A DNA stretch of 64,000 nt from WSZY01 sp964559845 (GTDB lineage Bacteria > Pseudomonadota > Zetaproteobacteria > Mariprofundales > Mariprofundaceae): the NCBI GenBank assembly GCA_964559845.1, contig CAZLJF010000002.1, positions 1 through 64,000 on the forward strand, written 5' to 3'. Below the pieces are notes generated by a model. That model was not told where the DNA came from, did not search any database, and saw only the letters and a program-made list of their open reading frames with translations. A program made the translations under genes and the position numbers. Below are positions 36,977 through 46,348 of this stretch, one piece after another (the stretch's first letter is position 1; the number at the start of each line of letters is the position of its first letter).

Positions 36977-37123
36977 TTAACGGGCAGTTCCGCTTAACAG
37001 ATATGCGAAGGTCAGGCAGAGCAGTGCAAGCAGCAGATAGAGTGCCAGAGGCGACTTCTGTTGCCGCTTGTTCCAGGGGTTTTTGTTTACAGGTGCTCTG
37101 TTTTCAAGATTCTCATCCATCAT
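36977..37123 (-). CDS. Small single-pass membrane protein (48 residues)
   Basis: A short frame between the BON gene and the deoxyhypusine-synthase-like gene, in the same orientation as both. It begins MMDENLENRAPVNKNPWNKR, a hydrophilic basic segment. A hydrophobic stretch LALYLLLALLCLTFAYLL then makes one membrane helix before the short end SGTAR. The charge pattern implies the N-terminus stays in the cytoplasm. The start lies 30 bases past the stop of the upstream gene; the ribosome site is weak (GTGG). Not recognised; supported by position, length of the gap and the coherent helix. Confidence 0.55.
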   Translation of the reverse strand: MMDENLENRAPVNKNPWNKRQQKSPLALYLLLALLCLTFAYLLSGTAR

Positions 37124-37153
37124 TTATACCACACGGAAGAACAGCAGATCGCA

Positions 37154-38107
37154 TCATTCAACCTCATCACCCAACGCGTCAAGCACGGCACCGAATAATA
37201 GCGGCACCATAATTTCATCCGGCCCGGAAAGCCAGCAGCCTGCGCCTCCCGGTTGGGAGAGACGTCCTACCACATCAGCTACGGAAGAAGAGGAGGCAGA
37301 AGGGTCAATCACAGCCGTTGTAAGCCGCTCTACCTTCTTGCCCAAATTCCTTGCTGCATCAACAGCCTGCAGAAACAGACGCGGCATCACCACGCTGGAA
37401 GCAATATTAAGAATCACGCCGCCACTGGCCTCCGCCATCATCCCGGCAAGCAGTCTGAAATCATACATGGCAGCCGCACCCAGAGACTCGCCGTGCGCCT
37501 GTGGATGCAGTGTAAAGGTATCGGCACCAATAGCCGGATGAACGGTAACAGGGATGCCGTAGCGGCATGCCGTGGCAACAACAGAGTGCTCAAGGTGCTC
37601 CAGCTCGGTATCCAGCAGCTTCTTTCCGACGCTTTTGCCAAAGCCCCAATTCTCAATGGCTCCGAGATTCACAGCATCATTGATAAGGCGCCCTGTCTCT
37701 TCCGTCATGCAAAAGCGGCCATCTCTCAGATCCTGGTCCCGGTAACGCAGCGTCTGGCCTGTCATGGCAATCTCAACATCCTGAAGAAGTGCTTCTCCGG
37801 TAAGCGCTACGCCTGAAACAAGCCGCTGTTCAATCAGCTTGGCCAGCAGCGGACTCAGACCTGAATCCATCACATGCCCGCCACAACCCACAATCACTTT
37901 GCGGCCACGCCGATGGGCCGAAACAATCGCATCTCTTAACAGGAAAAGATCCGCACCCGCACCGAGATTGGGCAGACTGCAGAGAAAGTCCGCCAGTCGC
38001 CCCCCTGCCCTGTATGGCGCTCCGAAATCATGCTCGTCGGAATCCACCTTGCGCTCCGAAATCGGAACGGTTCGCAATGAACTGAAAGGGAGCGGACGGG
38101 TAGTCAC
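37154..38107 (-). CDS. Deoxyhypusine-synthase-like Rossmann protein of unknown role
   Basis: A 317-residue protein with a coenzyme-binding fold like that of deoxyhypusine synthase and its bacterial relatives. The likeness is in VIVGCGGHVMDSGLSPLLAKLI, SGVALTGEALLQDVEIAMTGQT, and the later HPAIGADTFTLHPQAHGES and VVMPRLFLQAVDAARNLG. Bacteria lack eIF5A, so hypusine formation is not expected. The gene starts with GTG at 38107 behind a GGAGG, overlapping the gmhA stop (GTGA), so it is tightly bound to the heptose operon. A role in envelope sugar metabolism is a guess from position. Confidence 0.6.
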   Translation of the reverse strand: MTTRPLPFSSLRTVPISERKVDSDEHDFGAPYRAGGRLADFLCSLPNLGAGADLFLLRDAIVSAHRRGRKVIVGCGGHVMDSGLSPLLAKLIEQRLVSGVALTGEALLQDVEIAMTGQTLRYRDQDLRDGRFCMTEETGRLINDAVNLGAIENWGFGKSVGKKLLDTELEHLEHSVVATACRYGIPVTVHPAIGADTFTLHPQAHGESLGAAAMYDFRLLAGMMAEASGGVILNIASSVVMPRLFLQAVDAARNLGKKVERLTTAVIDPSASSSSVADVVGRLSQPGGAGCWLSGPDEIMVPLLFGAVLDALGDEVE

Positions 38108-38688
38108 GATTGACCTCCAAACATCATTTCATCAATCAGTGAACAGAGAATATGCAGGCAGGTGATATGCATCTCCTGCACCCGGGGGGTCGAGGTATGC
38201 GCAATATTCAGGTGCACACCTGCATGGCCACGCCTCCCCAACACTCCCCCATCACCCCCTGTCAGTGCAATTGTCTCCATGCCTATCGCCCTTGCAGCAT
38301 CAACCGCTGCCACGACATTGGCAGAGTTTCCACTGGTCGAGATGGCCAGCAATATGTCTCCAGGCCTTCCCAAGGCTTCAACCTGACGGGAAAAGATATC
38401 ATCGAAAGAAAAGTCATTGGCAATGCTGGTGATGACGGAGGCATCATGGGTCATCGCGATGGCCGCCAGACCAGGGCGGTTCATTTCAAAACGGTTCACC
38501 AGTTCACCGGCAAAATGCTGTGCATCGGCTGCCGATCCGCCATTTCCACAGACCAGAATCTTGCCTCCATGGTTGAGACAATCGACCATCTTTTCAGCGG
38601 CACTTAACAGTGGCTTATCCAGTGATTGCAGGCATGCCTGGCGGAGAACGATTCCGGCCTCCATTGCCTCTCTGATGATCTCTTTCAT
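38104..38688 (-). CDS. gmhA: SIS-domain sedoheptulose-7-phosphate isomerase (GmhA/DiaA family)
   Basis: A 194-residue isomerase that makes D-glycero-D-manno-heptose 7-phosphate, the first step of LPS heptose. Seen: ILVCGNGGSAADAQHFAGELVNRFE in two adjoining blocks, DDIFSRQVEALGRPGD, LAISTSGNSANVV and RVQEMHITCLHILCSL. The position between yraN and dolP is that of E. coli diaA, a GmhA homologue that regulates DnaA. GmhA and DiaA cannot be separated by motif here; co-location with rfaE2 favours GmhA. Confidence 0.82.
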   Translation of the reverse strand: MKEIIREAMEAGIVLRQACLQSLDKPLLSAAEKMVDCLNHGGKILVCGNGGSAADAQHFAGELVNRFEMNRPGLAAIAMTHDASVITSIANDFSFDDIFSRQVEALGRPGDILLAISTSGNSANVVAAVDAARAIGMETIALTGGDGGVLGRRGHAGVHLNIAHTSTPRVQEMHITCLHILCSLIDEMMFGGQS

Positions 38689-38712
38689 ATCGTATGCCCT
38701 TACCTGAAAACG

Positions 38713-39069
38713 CTACCTGAACACATCGATCAAATGTTCAATGTTCGGAAATGGATTAAAACCACTTCCCGGCGTCAGGATGATTAAATCGAAGCGGCAT
38801 TGCAATGCCGCAAATCGGGGATGCCTGCCAAGGTAGGCCGTTGCTGCCGATCGCAGGCGTTCACATTTGTCGGCATGTAGTGCCAAAAGACCATCTTCAC
38901 GTGCCTGATAAGACTTTACTTCAACAAATGCCACTATTTCATCTTTCTGCGCCACGATATCCAGTTCGCCCCGGCCTGCGCGAACATTACGATCGACAAT
39001 CAAATAGCCATGTCGCCTCAGGTAACGGGCAGCCCGCTCTTCGCCAACCCTCCCCTTCTCCGTACTCAT
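38713..39069 (-). CDS. yraN: YraN-family nuclease-fold protein
   Basis: A 118-residue UPF0102 protein with the Holliday-junction-resolvase-like core: GRVGEERAARYLRRHGY, GELDIVAQKDEIVAFVEVKS (conserved Glu, Asp, Glu, Lys). The activity is not established. The start overlaps the rsmI stop (ATGA), the same gene pair as in E. coli. Confidence 0.88.
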   Translation of the reverse strand: MSTEKGRVGEERAARYLRRHGYLIVDRNVRAGRGELDIVAQKDEIVAFVEVKSYQAREDGLLALHADKCERLRSAATAYLGRHPRFAALQCRFDLIILTPGSGFNPFPNIEHLIDVFR

Positions 39070-39926
39070 CCGGCTTCATGCTCCAGCAGCAGCGCATAGA
39101 CACGGGCTTTTGCCACCCCGCACTGTTTTGCCACGGCTCCGGCACGCCGGGAGGGGGGCATGGCCCGCATCTCCTCGCAGTTCAAAGCCGCAATCAGATC
39201 ATCATCCGTTATTTCGGCCTTACCGGTGGCCGGAGCGATTAACAACACAATTTCACCGCGCGGATCATCTTCCCTGAAATGCTCCAGCACCTTCTCCAGT
39301 GATCCGCAGACAAAATTCTCATGCAGTTTGGTCATCTCCCGGGCAACACACACTTCACGCCCGGCCAGACCGGCAGCATGCAGTGCCGCAAGTGTTTTAA
39401 CCAGGCGGCGCGGCGACTCAAGCAGCACATAGGTATGACTGGCCTTCGCAAGCGTTGAGATAAGCTCTCTCCTGCTCCTGCCGCTGCGCGGAAAAAAACC
39501 GGCATAGGTAAACTGGTCGGTTGGCAGACCGGATGCACAAAGCGCCGTAACAGGGCTGGAGACCCCGGGTATGGGAGAGACCCTGAAACCTGCGTCGCGA
39601 ACCTTTTTCACCAGGCGGTATCCCGGATCATTAATCAGCGGTGTTCCCGCATCACTGATCAGAGCCACATTTTTGCCGCACTCCAGATGGCGGATGATTT
39701 TTAAGGCGGCCTTCCCCTCATTATGTTCATGACAGGTCATCATCGGTGTGGTAATTCCCAGATGCGCAAGCAGACGACCACTGACACGCGTATCTTCCAC
39801 AGCAATCACATCAGCCTCGCGGAGGGTTTCCGCGGCACGATAGGTGATATCGCCGAGGTTGCCGATCGGGGTGGCAACAATGAATAGTTGGCCTTCCGGG
39901 CTCAGATGTTTATCTTGCGATTCCAT
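39066..39926 (-). CDS. rsmI: 16S rRNA (cytidine-1402-2'-O)-methyltransferase
   Basis: A 286-residue SAM-dependent enzyme of the tetrapyrrole-methylase fold. Motifs: FIVATPIGNLGDITYRA, VIAVEDTRVSGRLLAHLGI, ALISDAGTPLINDPG and PIPGVSSPVTALCASGLPT. It methylates C1402 in the decoding centre with RsmH. It heads the rsmI-yraN-gmhA run and is divergent from the LpoA-like gene with only 37 bases between the start codons, so the two promoters must overlap the coding ends. Confidence 0.94.
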   Translation of the reverse strand: MESQDKHLSPEGQLFIVATPIGNLGDITYRAAETLREADVIAVEDTRVSGRLLAHLGITTPMMTCHEHNEGKAALKIIRHLECGKNVALISDAGTPLINDPGYRLVKKVRDAGFRVSPIPGVSSPVTALCASGLPTDQFTYAGFFPRSGRSRRELISTLAKASHTYVLLESPRRLVKTLAALHAAGLAGREVCVAREMTKLHENFVCGSLEKVLEHFREDDPRGEIVLLIAPATGKAEITDDDLIAALNCEEMRAMPPSRRAGAVAKQCGVAKARVYALLLEHEAG

Positions 39927-39963
39927 GTGCTCTCTACTTTATCTGCGGAGTCAATCTGCCGCA

Positions 39964-41904
39964 ATGACTTGCAACATCGATCCTGAAAAATCGCCCGGCT
40001 TCAGGGCAGGGCTTGTCCTTCTGCTACTGGTAACTCTGCTCTTAGGTGCCTGTGGCCCCAAGAAGGAGATGCCCCCGGCTGTCGTCAAGCCGGTTCAGCC
40101 CCATCCGTTTACCCGCCTTGCCCCTCCTCCGCAGAGCGCCAGGGAAATTCAGGCCCTTCTGGAGCTGGCAAGAGTCTATAACGAGATCGATATGGCGCTC
40201 ACCGGGCTTGAGGAACTGGCCAGCATGGCACCGCCGCCTATCAATGAAGAGGCCGCGTTCAGACGTGTCGAACTGATGCTGGAGTTCCTCTATCCGCAGG
40301 CTCCTATCGAGGCTGAACAACTGGTGCAGCAGTTCCCGATGCATGCACTAACGCCGTATGTTCACGCATGGCTGGCCAAATGGTGGATCAATCAGAACCA
40401 TGATGCCCGGGCGCTGGAGGCGTTTATTCATGTCCTCAGGCATCCCCGGCTGACACGCGAACTGGCAGAGGAGGCACTCAACAGTGCCATGCCGATTGTT
40501 CAACGCGCACCTGAAAAAGAGGCGGTTGCCTGGCTGCTTACAGCGGCAGAAATTGACTTTGGCCGTCAGGAGTACTGGTTACGCGCTGCTGCAAACAAAG
40601 CTTCACTTGATACCATCATTCAACTCCATCAGGAGAAACGGCTTGAGCAGGAGGCGATCAAAATCTTCTATCTGCATGCCGCCAGAGTCCGGCTGATGTC
40701 CGGTCAGATGGAGGAATTGCGCTCTATTGCAGACATCCTCTCTGCAGAAATGCCATATGATGCCATCACCCGAAAAGTAGAGGCATGGGCCTCCGGCATC
40801 ACGCAGCACGTGACCATTGGCGTCCTGCTTCCTCTGTCGGGCAAATATGCCCGTTTCGGCGAAGAGGCGCTACGCGGCATCCGCCTGGCCATCGCCAATG
40901 AAGCCTATGCTGATAAAGTGGATCTTCGCATCGAAGACAGTGCAAGCCATACAGATGGCGCAATCCACGCCTATCAACAGCTTGTCACAAGTGGTTGCGA
41001 CTGGATCATCGGACCGCTGCTATCTGAACACACTGAGGCACTGCTGCCGCACCTTGCACCCCATATCCCGGTTATCAGCCTGGCCAACCAGACCCGTATT
41101 GCCGAAGCATCGCCCGGACTTTTCATCCATACACTGGCCAAAACCGTGCAGGCTGCATACATGGCAGAGTTTGCCTGGCAGCAGGGTGCCAGAAAGGTTG
41201 TGGTGTTAAGCAGTAACAATTCCGGGGCCATCAGCGAGGCTGAGGCATTTGTGAGCACTTTTGAACAGCTGGGCGGTGAAGTTGCCGAGCAACTTGTCCT
41301 GGAAGATACCATTGACCATCGTTCCGAGCTTCAGGCACTGCGCGAGCGAAGTGATGATGAGGAGTTGCTTGCCGAACTGGATGAGGATATTGCACTGCTG
41401 TCAGCAGAGACCGAGCTTGAGATCCGCATGCCGGTCAATTTTGATGCGATATATATTGCACTTCCGGGCAAACACGTGGCAACCCTCGCCGGCCAGCTCG
41501 CCTATGTTGATATCAATGAAACGCCACTCTACGGCAGCAGCCGCTGGCAGGACGGCCACCTGCTCGATGATCGCGGGCGTTATCTGGCGACATCACGTTT
41601 TGCCAGCATCAACTTTCCTGTCGCTGACGGCAACACGGTTCGCCGCATGCTGAGCTCATATCGCGAAGCATGGGGCGCAGGCAAACCTGGAAAACTGTTC
41701 GGTATGGCCTATGACTCTGTTCTGATCGCAGCAGTTCTCGGCTCTCGATTAGGATTGCATGGTCGTGATGCCATTCAGGGCTTGCATGACGCTGAAGGAT
41801 TCCCGGGCCTGACGGGCCATGTCCGTTTTGACAAAAATGGTGTGGGCCGGAAAGAGTTTGAAGTTTTCACCATCAAACGCGGCAAACTGGTTCCTGCGGG
41901 ATAG
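39964..41904 (+). CDS. lpoA: LpoA-like lipoprotein (penicillin-binding protein activator)
   Basis: A 646-residue outer-membrane lipoprotein; LLLGAC sets the acylated Cys at residue 30. Residues 50-270 form a helical TPR-like domain; residues 280-640 are a periplasmic-binding-protein fold starting at HVTIGVLLPLSGKYARFGEEALRGI cut at the usual block, with HTLAKTVQAAYMAEFAWQQGARKVVVL and GLTGHVRFDKNGVG. E. coli LpoA activates PBP1A for peptidoglycan synthesis. The position next to rsmI and yraN is conserved. The frame extends upstream across rsmI but the lipoprotein start is at 39964; its ribosome site is weak. Confidence 0.85.
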   Translation: MTCNIDPEKSPGFRAGLVLLLLVTLLLGACGPKKEMPPAVVKPVQPHPFTRLAPPPQSAREIQALLELARVYNEIDMALTGLEELASMAPPPINEEAAFRRVELMLEFLYPQAPIEAEQLVQQFPMHALTPYVHAWLAKWWINQNHDARALEAFIHVLRHPRLTRELAEEALNSAMPIVQRAPEKEAVAWLLTAAEIDFGRQEYWLRAAANKASLDTIIQLHQEKRLEQEAIKIFYLHAARVRLMSGQMEELRSIADILSAEMPYDAITRKVEAWASGITQHVTIGVLLPLSGKYARFGEEALRGIRLAIANEAYADKVDLRIEDSASHTDGAIHAYQQLVTSGCDWIIGPLLSEHTEALLPHLAPHIPVISLANQTRIAEASPGLFIHTLAKTVQAAYMAEFAWQQGARKVVVLSSNNSGAISEAEAFVSTFEQLGGEVAEQLVLEDTIDHRSELQALRERSDDEELLAELDEDIALLSAETELEIRMPVNFDAIYIALPGKHVATLAGQLAYVDINETPLYGSSRWQDGHLLDDRGRYLATSRFASINFPVADGNTVRRMLSSYREAWGAGKPGKLFGMAYDSVLIAAVLGSRLGLHGRDAIQGLHDAEGFPGLTGHVRFDKNGVGRKEFEVFTIKRGKLVPAG

Positions 41905-42101
41905 TCCAATGACCACTTTCGACCGAAAACAGACATTCAGCAAAACACCCTTTGCTGAAAGCAATATTGAATTATTTTGAAGCTTTTTTTGCTCTCGAGA
42001 ACAGAAAGATGAGTGAAAAAGGAGCGAGTAGGAAAATCCTATTGCCTGATCAGTTTCAGTTTCTCAAAAAGTAATCATGTGCATGAAGAATTAGGACGTA
42101 A

Positions 42102-43268
42102 ATGAAAGTAATCGAAGAATTTATAAAGAAAGAATCATCAAGTGGTATTTTGTTGATCTTTGCGACTATTTTGGCGCTAATTTTAAGCAACACAGCAATG
42201 TCGGCAATGTATGAATCATTTTTGCATATCCCTATAGAAATACGAGTGGGGGCATTGCATCTTGATAAGTCGCTTTACCATTGGGTCAATGATGGCCTGA
42301 TGGCTATTTTCTTTTTATTGATCGGCCTGGAAGTGAAGAGAGAAATCTTGGAGGGCGAACTGTCATCGTTAAGCAAAGCTGGATTGCCAATCATCGCCGC
42401 TATTGGCGGAATGCTTGCCCCAACAATAATCTATCTGGTATTTAACCAAAATGATTCGATTGCTATGAATGGATGGGCAATCCCAACAACTACGGACATT
42501 GCATTTGCATTGGGCATCCTTTCTCTGTTGGGTAACCGGGTTCCGGTTTCACTTAAAATATTCTTGATGGCATTAGCGATTATTGATGATCTAGGAGCAA
42601 TTATCATTATTGCCCTACTTTATACAGCCGAGCTGTCCATGTTATCTGTTATTGTTGCAATCATTGCTATAGCAACCTTAATCACGCTAAATAGATTTGG
42701 TGTCTCAAGACAAGCAGCTTACTTCATTGTTGGTGCAATTTTATGGGTGAGCGTCCTCAAATCGGGGGTTCATGCAACATTGGCAGGTGTTATTTTAGCA
42801 TTTTCAATTCCGTTAAATGCAAAAGATAAAAATAATCAACCCGTTTCACCGGCAAAAGAGATCGAGCATAACCTCCATTTTTGGGTGGCTTTTTTCATCT
42901 TACCCCTGTTTGCCTTCGTGAACGCTGGTGTCAACATCACGCAAATATCGCTTGACCAAATGGCAAATTCGGTGCCGCTGGGAATAATCCTTGGGTTGTT
43001 TATTGGCAAGCAACTTGGCGTTTTCGGCTTTAGTTGGCTTGCGATTAAACTCAAACTGGCAGAGCTACCAAAAGATAGTACTTGGATGCAACTCTATGGG
43101 GTGTCCATATTAACAGGGATTGGATTTACCATGAGCCTGTTTATAAGTTCATTGGCTTTTGAAGATGATACTGTTTTTCAACATACAGATAAGCTTGCAA
43201 TACTTATGGGGTCATTTGTCTCGGGAATTGTTGGTTATTTGGTGCTCAAAAAAGCTAAAAGCACATAA
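42102..43268 (+). CDS. nhaA: Na+/H+ antiporter NhaA
   Basis: A 388-residue antiporter, exactly the length of E. coli NhaA. It exports sodium or lithium in exchange for protons. The paired aspartates lie in ALAIIDDLGAIIIIALLY; WAIPTTTDIAFALGILSLLG and GIGFTMSLFISSLAF are also present. The gene is visibly more AT-rich than the core genes around it, like res and mod, suggesting it was acquired. Its last 86 bases recur, less six, at 48629-48708. It is flanked upstream by about 200 bases without a gene, in which I see only the small dyad TAGGA-AAA-TCCTA. Confidence 0.93.
   Translation: MKVIEEFIKKESSSGILLIFATILALILSNTAMSAMYESFLHIPIEIRVGALHLDKSLYHWVNDGLMAIFFLLIGLEVKREILEGELSSLSKAGLPIIAAIGGMLAPTIIYLVFNQNDSIAMNGWAIPTTTDIAFALGILSLLGNRVPVSLKIFLMALAIIDDLGAIIIIALLYTAELSMLSVIVAIIAIATLITLNRFGVSRQAAYFIVGAILWVSVLKSGVHATLAGVILAFSIPLNAKDKNNQPVSPAKEIEHNLHFWVAFFILPLFAFVNAGVNITQISLDQMANSVPLGIILGLFIGKQLGVFGFSWLAIKLKLAELPKDSTWMQLYGVSILTGIGFTMSLFISSLAFEDDTVFQHTDKLAILMGSFVSGIVGYLVLKKAKST
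43183..43268 (+). repeat. Direct repeat, copy 1 (3' end of nhaA)
   Basis: The last 86 bases of nhaA, from ATACAGATAAGC to the TAA stop. They match 48629-48708 base for base except that ACTTAT (within codons for Ile-Leu) is missing from the other copy. Same orientation. Confidence 0.95.
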
Positions 43269-43388
43269 AGCGTGTTTCTGGTAGTCTGAAGTGCAAGGGA
43301 AACGCCATATTCGGCTCAAAAGGCTGTGGATACTCCGGCAGCGGGGCATGGATATTGAGGAACGATATGTGCCGAACGTGCGAGCGAC

Positions 43389-46346
43389 CTATGCTTTAGC
43401 CTTAGCCAAAGCCGACTTAATTATCTCCTTGATTGCATCTGTCTTGAATTGAGATTCAAAAGATACTTTGAATCCATGTTGGAAACTATTAAACAACGCC
43501 TCTGCATGTTTTATCTTCTGTTTCTCTTCATCCCGCAGGCTTCTCTTATCGGTATCCTTGGTTTCGACTATCAGGTTTAACGTTTTTTGTCCGTTGTCAT
43601 ATTCAACAACATAGGCGAAATCAGGGGAATAGGTTCCACCGCCTGCAACGGGAATACGGATAGAGTTTTTTGGTATTTTGGTAAATACCGTCACCTCTGT
43701 AATGGATGAAATGATATTTTTCTTTTCCAAAGGCGAGTCGTAAAAGACTTCCTCGAACAGGTATTGCTTCGCTGTCTTTTCCGTTTCATCTTGTTTCGTT
43801 CCCAAGCCTGCTGCTGAAATTCTTGAGTATGGCTTTCCTTTACTGTCCGTGAACACGGTCGGGTGAATGCTGTTGCTAACCTTGGTATATCCGACTTCAT
43901 ACTTTCCGAAGGCGTGCTCAAGCAAGTACATCTTAAAGCCATTTCTAATCGTTCGAATAGTTGGGTAGCTTAGATACTGGTTAATATTTAAATCGCTCTT
44001 CAATTCCACAAACAATTGATGCAAGGTTTGAATGTTCACACACAGCTCACGCCCAAGAGCCATCAGAAAATCTTTATAGCTCATGGTGACAAGCGGCATT
44101 ATTTCATTATCCAGCGAATCTTCTTCTGTGGCAAAAGCACCTTCTTGCGTAAACTCAATTTTAGCGTGTTTGGTTACACTCCCCTGCGCCTTAAAATCAT
44201 CCTTATGCTTTTTGAAGTAGGCTAAAAGAATGGACTTAAAAGCATCTTCGGAATCTATTTTGTACTCCAAAATTACCCGCTGATTGATTGCTTCCCACAA
44301 CGCTTTGAGTTCATTGTATTTTGCGACCCGAAGCGTGGCCTTTTTCTCTTTCACATTGCCACTGCGAACTTTATTGGCTTTAAGCCCAGAGGGTGGCACA
44401 GCAAGCGGATAAGCGTTCTTCACGATGTCAAAGCCACCATCTTTAAAGTCACGATTAAATTCAATCGCTTGCTTTGCAATAAGATTTCCGAGAACGGAGT
44501 TCTCATCTTCTTCTGGATAAGCCAGCAAGATTCTCTGGAGCATTTCATCCGTAAACTTAGACTCCTGAGCCTGAAACTCGCCTGACTTACTATTAATTTC
44601 ATTCACCAGAGCGTTGGCAAAGTCCTGTTCTGTAAAATCCACATAGTAATGCAACTCAAAATTCTCGTCTTTCACTCGGCTCATGTACTCATTGACAGGG
44701 AGCCTTAAACCACGACCGACCTCTTGCAGCTTGGATGTTTGCGAACCACTGGAACGCAATTTGCAAATCTGAAACACATTCGGGTTATCCCAGCCTTCCC
44801 GCAGCGTCCATTTGGAGAAGATAAAGCGGCGAGGGTTTTCAAGACTTAACAGTGTTTCCTTATCATGCAAAATCTCAGTGATTTCCTGCTCAACTTTCTC
44901 ATCATTGCCAGTGTTATCTTTCGAGAAATAACCGCCATGAACCAAGGATAAGTCCTGCAAGGTCTTTTCAAGATAAGTTTTGTAAAACGGATGCGTTTCC
45001 GTCTTCAGCAAAGACTCCGCTTGCGCTTTGACCAAAGCCTCAAACTTTGTCTTGAGAGAACCAGCAATTTGATGGTCGCCACGATAGCCTTCAATATCAT
45101 CAATAAAGAAAAGCGTCAGCGGCTTAATTTTCACATCACGGGTTAATAAGTCTCTTTCTATTTCAAAATGCCGCCGCACGGCATTGGCAATCATCTTATC
45201 TTGCAAGGATTCCGCATAGGAATATGGATTAATGACACTGCCGACTTTTAATTCTAAGCCATTGGAAAGAACAACCACGCTTTGGTTATGGTTTTCAATC
45301 GTCACCCCCTGCATGGCAGGGTGAATCATCTCAAGGCTTTCACCCTTGATGAGCTTCACCTGCTTCTTCTTACCATGCTCATTGAGTTCAAATACAGCCT
45401 CCAAAATCTTTTTCGACTTTCCGCTGCTGGTTGGTTCATCCCGATAAAGCCGTAAGAGCTTGATGGAAATGTTGTTGCCTTCCTCAAATTCTTCCACATA
45501 AGTGACTACGCCTTTCACCAAATCCTGATTAAAGGCATCCACAGCCGTGAGTTCGTGGATAAGGTTTTCATATTTGTTATCGAAGGTGGCTCCAAATCGC
45601 AAAATACATTGCGACCCCATAAGCTGAATTTTCTCCCAAGTTTTTTTCTTGGGGGGGAACTTATGCGGCTCATCCACAATGGTAAAAGGGTTCACCGATG
45701 CAAGGGCTGAAAAAGGCGTGTCATAGGTGTCGAACAACTGGCGGTCAAACTTCATTTCCATCGTTGGCGAATTTATCATGCCTGCGTTAATCACCAGCAC
45801 ATGGATGGTATCGTTATGATTTGCCTCCACAAATTCGGTGACTGCTTGCGGCATATAGCTTCTTTTGTTTTTCTTTCCTCCGCCGTTTTTCTGGCTTTCC
45901 ACCACATGCACCTTCATGGCTTTGTGATAAATATCCTTAAAGTGCATTTTGGTGGCAGGTGAACGCAAAAAGCTTACTGTGCCCGCTTTAATGGAAAGCG
46001 TGGGAACCACCACAATAAACTTCCAAATCCCATAGGTGCGTTGCAGTTCAAACATTGCCTTGGTATAGGTGTAGGTTTTGCCCGTGCCAGTCTCCATCGA
46101 TATATCCAGCACATGGCTTTTGCCATTGATAATGCGGCAATCGGTTTTGAAAATGCCTTGGTATTTCTGAATCTCAGAAATGTTTTTGGCGTAATCTAAG
46201 GTTTGAAGGTTTATCCGAGGGTTACAAACCTTTCGCATGCTTGCATTGGCTTCCTGCTCAACGGTTAAATCTTTAAACACATTGATAATCGACTCCACCG
46301 CAGCCGTTTGGTGCGGCAAGTCTTGCTCGAAGTTAAATCCAGCCAT
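43389..46346 (-). CDS. res: Type III restriction enzyme, Res subunit
   Basis: A 985-residue SF2 helicase-nuclease. Motif I METGTGKT (84-91), motif II DEPH (225-228), motif VI region QEVGRGLRLPVNEY, and a C-terminal PD-(D/E)xK nuclease with D909 (SPDFAYVV) and E928-x-K930 (VETKDT). All parts look intact. With Mod it cuts DNA beside two oppositely oriented unmethylated sites. It starts two bases after the mod stop. The last 120 bases before nhaA (43269-43388) have no assignable gene. Confidence 0.93.
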   Translation of the reverse strand: MAGFNFEQDLPHQTAAVESIINVFKDLTVEQEANASMRKVCNPRINLQTLDYAKNISEIQKYQGIFKTDCRIINGKSHVLDISMETGTGKTYTYTKAMFELQRTYGIWKFIVVVPTLSIKAGTVSFLRSPATKMHFKDIYHKAMKVHVVESQKNGGGKKNKRSYMPQAVTEFVEANHNDTIHVLVINAGMINSPTMEMKFDRQLFDTYDTPFSALASVNPFTIVDEPHKFPPKKKTWEKIQLMGSQCILRFGATFDNKYENLIHELTAVDAFNQDLVKGVVTYVEEFEEGNNISIKLLRLYRDEPTSSGKSKKILEAVFELNEHGKKKQVKLIKGESLEMIHPAMQGVTIENHNQSVVVLSNGLELKVGSVINPYSYAESLQDKMIANAVRRHFEIERDLLTRDVKIKPLTLFFIDDIEGYRGDHQIAGSLKTKFEALVKAQAESLLKTETHPFYKTYLEKTLQDLSLVHGGYFSKDNTGNDEKVEQEITEILHDKETLLSLENPRRFIFSKWTLREGWDNPNVFQICKLRSSGSQTSKLQEVGRGLRLPVNEYMSRVKDENFELHYYVDFTEQDFANALVNEINSKSGEFQAQESKFTDEMLQRILLAYPEEDENSVLGNLIAKQAIEFNRDFKDGGFDIVKNAYPLAVPPSGLKANKVRSGNVKEKKATLRVAKYNELKALWEAINQRVILEYKIDSEDAFKSILLAYFKKHKDDFKAQGSVTKHAKIEFTQEGAFATEEDSLDNEIMPLVTMSYKDFLMALGRELCVNIQTLHQLFVELKSDLNINQYLSYPTIRTIRNGFKMYLLEHAFGKYEVGYTKVSNSIHPTVFTDSKGKPYSRISAAGLGTKQDETEKTAKQYLFEEVFYDSPLEKKNIISSITEVTVFTKIPKNSIRIPVAGGGTYSPDFAYVVEYDNGQKTLNLIVETKDTDKRSLRDEEKQKIKHAEALFNSFQHGFKVSFESQFKTDAIKEIIKSALAKAKA

Positions 46347-46348
46347 GA

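Noticed and set aside
43269..43388. Possible short gene fragment between nhaA and res (RGMDIEERYVPNVRATY on the plus strand)
   Set aside because: The frame looks protein-like over about 30 codons but has a stop just before it and runs into res on the other strand; I could not tie it to any family.
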